The position numbers and the translations under genes are program-made. DNA of 7,196 nt from JBFIHZ01 sp041601535 (GTDB lineage: Bacteria; Pseudomonadota; Gammaproteobacteria; Xanthomonadales; SZUA-36), in NCBI GenBank assembly GCA_041601535.1, contig JBFIHZ010000206.1, forward strand, positions 1-7,196. The letters run 5' to 3'. Positions 5,040-7,196 of the stretch are shown in pieces (position 1 is the stretch's first letter; every line of letters starts with the position of its first letter). Below the pieces are notes generated by a model. The model was not told where the DNA came from. It saw only the letters and a list, made by a program, of their open reading frames with translations, and made no database searches.

Positions 5040-7196
5040 CTATGGCGTATCAGTACTGTTTATTGATACGTCGGTACCGTCGGCAAAAGTCACCACGAAG
5101 GTATATTCCTCCAGAGCCGGGTCAGCCACTGGCCGGTTATGGAAGGAGAACCGCAATTTTTCTTTCGCCATGGCTTGCAGCAACCGGTCGGATTCATCGC
5201 CGTAGAAGCCGGCGCTAAAGCCACCTTCTCCATCCAGATCAGTAATAACTGCCGTGGGTCCGGCCTCATTGCCGTTCCAGATGGTGTGCTTACCAAGCTG
5301 GATACTGCGCAATTCGCCGTTGGTGCCCTGCGGCCAGCTGATCTCGATTTGCGTGATCAGCATGTTTTCCGGGTTCTCCGAGACAAACTTGAAGAATACG
5401 TCACGGTTCTTGAATTCCACCGCGTCACCCTCCGGGAACACCAGCGACGGATCCATGATGAGCACTGAGGCTGTGTTGCTGTCAACGTGCGTGGAGGCAT
5501 CCGGTCCGAATGAATCCTCGCCCATTGCGCTTGCCACATTCGTCACCTCAAAGGGCACCGGTGTATCTCCGCACCTTTTGATGAATCCATTCTGGTTGTA
5601 ACGGGTGATTGAGTACGATGCAATCTGCCAGTTGTCGTCAGTTCCCAATGCCGGACCATCCGTTTCACCCCAGCCGCCGATAAAGCGGTCAGAGCAGGAT
5701 AAATGCATCAGGAACGGCTCATCCGCGCCTGGAGGATTGAACACGATGTCGTTCTTGCCAAGTTCAGCAATCAGTGTGACGTCTTCCGTCACGTCAATGC
5801 CATCGAGGTAAACAGGTCCTCCGTCGGTGGAGCCTTCCAGGATACTGCCGTTGACAAAGACAAAGTAAAACTCATCACCAGACACCGTGCCGTAAACCGG
5901 GGATTCAGGCAAGGATGGTGCGGCAATGAAGGTAACCGTGATAATGACCGAAGTTTCAGCCGGTATATCCACGTCACACTCAATGGTCTGTGGATTGCTG
6001 TCGGTATCACCACAGCTGCCTGTTCCCGCAGTGACCGTTACGTCGGTTACTTCGAGTACGCCGCTCACATCATCCGTCACGTTGACATCAAATGCGTCGG
6101 AAGGACCGGCATTGCTGACCTCAATGGTGAAGGTGCCGCTTGCGCCTTGCGTCAGTTCCTGCGGCACGAAGGACTTGAGTACGGACAAAAGTATGTCGGT
6201 ATCAATTGGAGTCTCAGCTGTGTCGTCATTGTTATCCGGAGTGGGGTCGGGATCCTGCCCCTGAACCGCAACACTGTTTGTCAGAATGGCATCACCAGAC
6301 ACGTTCGCGGCAATGGACACGGTCACATCAAACGTGCGGCTATCACCGGCAGCAATGTCGCTGTCGCTGGTGAAGGTAACCGTACCGTCCAGATTATCAA
6401 TTGTGGTGATATCGCCATCGGCCGGTCCGAAAGCCAGACTCATCCCTGTCGGGAACGTGTCGATCACACTCCATCCAGAAGAATCCGACGGACCATTATT
6501 GGTGATCTGCACCTGGTAGGTGAAGTTCGCTCCGGCAATGGCCGTTTCACCCCGGTCGATCTTGTTTATGACCAGATCGGCGCTGCGGGTGACGGTTATG
6601 GTCACCGTGGCGGTCGAGCACTGCGCTGTGGGCAAGTCGTCGTCACAAATCGTATAGTCGAATGTGTCGACACCCTGGAAGCTGGCGTCCGGCAGGTAGG
6701 TGTAGGTGCCGTCGGCCGCCATGGTGACTGTTGCACCATTGACGCTGGTGGCATCGTAACCGTCGAGAGTCGCATCATCGATCAATGAGTCATTATCAAA
6801 GACTGAACCATCCACTGCCACGCCAGCCACCGTCGCATTGCTGTCGTCGACTGCTACCGGGGCGCCTTCATCGATAACCGTGATAGTAACGGTTGCCGTC
6901 GAACACTCGGCCGTCGGGACATCGTCATCACAGATGGTGTATGTGAAAGTGTCGGTACCTGCAAAACCAGTAGCAGGGGTGTAGGTGTACGTCCCGTCCG
7001 GGTTCATTACTACGCTGCCGCCGTTGGCACTGGTACTGTCGTAGCTGTCCAGGGTGGCATCATCCAGCAATGAGTCATTATCGAAAGCCGAACCATTAAC
7101 CGGAGTGTCTTCAGACGTGGTGTTGCTGTCATCGGTGGCCGTCGGTGCGCCCTCGTCCGTTATGGTAATCGTAACCGTCGCGGTAGAGCACTCAGC
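5040..7196 (-). CDS. Large secreted/surface repeat protein with Ig/cadherin-like repeats and DUF11 domains (C-terminal 718 aa; N-terminus outside window)
   Basis: The frame is open from the right edge to TAG at 5040-5042. No start is assigned: the first usable codon in the frame is a TTG at 7068-7070 inside a repeat, and the 42 codons upstream continue the repeat pattern without a stop. Visible order: end of one Ig/cadherin-like (Big_9/VCBS-type) repeat (1-12); two full 95-residue repeats, each with 'DDSN', 'FDNDSL', 'DGTYTY' and a C-x8-C pair ending CSTATVTITV (13-202); a DUF11 domain (about 206-332, with NNGPSDSS); and a second DUF11-like half (about 334-424, with NAGPSDAF). Next come an inserted Cys-bearing module (about 426-549), the DUF11-like tail SNTASVLI (573-580) and a C-terminal beta domain containing EISWPQGTNGELRSIQLG (618-635). 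The sequence is acidic and Thr/Asp-rich, as in exported adhesin- or matrix-like proteins. No LPXTG, PEP-CTERM or obvious type I secretion tail is seen. An adhesive or surface role is inferred only. Confidence 0.88.
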   Translation of the reverse strand, partial: AECSTATVTITITDEGAPTATDDSNTTSEDTPVNGSAFDNDSLLDDATLDSYDSTSANGGSVVMNPDGTYTYTPATGFAGTDTFTYTICDDDVPTAECSTATVTITVIDEGAPVAVDDSNATVAGVAVDGSVFDNDSLIDDATLDGYDATSVNGATVTMAADGTYTYLPDASFQGVDTFDYTICDDDLPTAQCSTATVTITVTRSADLVINKIDRGETAIAGANFTYQVQITNNGPSDSSGWSVIDTFPTGMSLAFGPADGDITTIDNLDGTVTFTSDSDIAAGDSRTFDVTVSIAANVSGDAILTNSVAVQGQDPDPTPDNNDDTAETPIDTDILLSVLKSFVPQELTQGASGTFTIEVSNAGPSDAFDVNVTDDVSGVLEVTDVTVTAGTGSCGDTDSNPQTIECDVDIPAETSVIITVTFIAAPSLPESPVYGTVSGDEFYFVFVNGSILEGSTDGGPVYLDGIDVTEDVTLIAELGKNDIVFNPPGADEPFLMHLSCSDRFIGGWGETDGPALGTDDNWQIASYSITRYNQNGFIKRCGDTPVPFEVTNVASAMGEDSFGPDASTHVDSNTASVLIMDPSLVFPEGDAVEFKNRDVFFKFVSENPENMLITQIEISWPQGTNGELRSIQLGKHTIWNGNEAGPTAVITDLDGEGGFSAGFYGDESDRLLQAMAKEKLRFSFHNRPVADPALEEYTFVVTFADGTDVSINSTDTP
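5550..5921 (-). other. Inserted Cys-bearing module interrupting the second DUF11-like domain
   Basis: Between the strand ending SVIITVTF and the DUF11-like closing strands (EVTNVASAM to SNTASVLI) lie about 124 residues that do not fit a DUF11 fold. They include YFVFVNGSILEGSTDGG, a strand pair around DVTLIAELGKNDIVF, the motif FLMHLSCSDRFIGGWG and a closing YNQNGFIKRCGD. The Cys of HLSCS and the Cys of KRC could form a disulfide in the exported protein. The 'H-x-S-C-S' ending vaguely recalls small beta modules of other secreted repeat proteins, from memory only. Domain limits are estimates. Confidence 0.45.
6591..7196 (-). repeat. Tandem 285-nt coding repeats (95-aa Ig/cadherin-like units)
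   Basis: Unit 6876-7160 and unit 6591-6875 each encode 95 residues. By hand count 66 of 95 residues are identical between them. At DNA level the 15-mer CAATGAGTCATTATC recurs at 6783-6797 and 7068-7082, exactly 285 nt apart. The right edge (7161-7196) encodes the AECSTATVTITI end of a further unit, so the array continues beyond the window. Confidence 0.85.

Noticed and set aside
5703..6788. 361-codon + strand open frame antisense to the surface repeat protein
   Set aside because: It lies wholly inside a gene with clear DUF11 and Ig-like repeats. Its own translation has no recognisable domain and mirrors the repeat structure, so it is a frame shadow.
7068..7070. TTG as the start of the surface repeat protein
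   Set aside because: The codon is a Leu inside a conserved repeat (FDNDSLLDD) and the frame stays open with repeat sequence to the window edge, so the true start is outside.

Overview
The window looks like ordinary chromosome from a GC-rich gammaproteobacterium, probably of the Xanthomonadales/Chromatiales/Woeseiales type. Three things point there. There is a two-helix membrane anchor fused to a TolB/FlgO-like domain and TPRs. There is a REP-like inverted repeat with the core GGGGTCAGAGT. The secreted proteins are Sec-type with signal peptides. The taxonomic call is inference from family resemblance; no rRNA or other marker gene is present.

Layout, left to right: (1) the last 23 codons of a VOC/glyoxalase-fold protein on the + strand (1-72); (2) a non-coding stretch of about 316 nt with two 12-bp perfect palindromes; (3) a small probable exported lipoprotein of unknown function, + strand (389-1201), followed by an 11-bp hairpin; (4) a convergent 601-residue exported protein on the - strand (1369-3174), whose C-terminal two thirds look like an (alpha/alpha) toroid of the six-hairpin glycosidase/epimerase type; (5) a 195-nt divergent intergenic region; (6) a 522-residue inner-membrane TolB-like/TPR protein, + strand (3370-4938), with a TATAAT box placed so close to its ATG that the mRNA may be leaderless; (7) a REP-like hairpin (4957-5014) between convergent genes; (8) the C-terminal 718 residues of a large repetitive surface or secreted protein on the - strand (5040 to beyond the right edge), built of tandem 95-residue Ig/cadherin-like repeats, one intact DUF11 domain, a second DUF11-like domain apparently split by an inserted module, and a C-terminal beta domain.

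The genes do not form an obvious operon: orientations are + + - + -, with hairpins at both convergent junctions. The common theme is the cell envelope (lipoprotein, exported toroid enzyme-like protein, membrane TPR protein, surface repeat protein), but I see no evidence that they act together. I found no CRISPR array, tRNA, rRNA, transposase or recognisable defence system. The points most worth a second look are the split DUF11 domain, the REP-like element, the likely leaderless start and the uncharacterised toroid protein.
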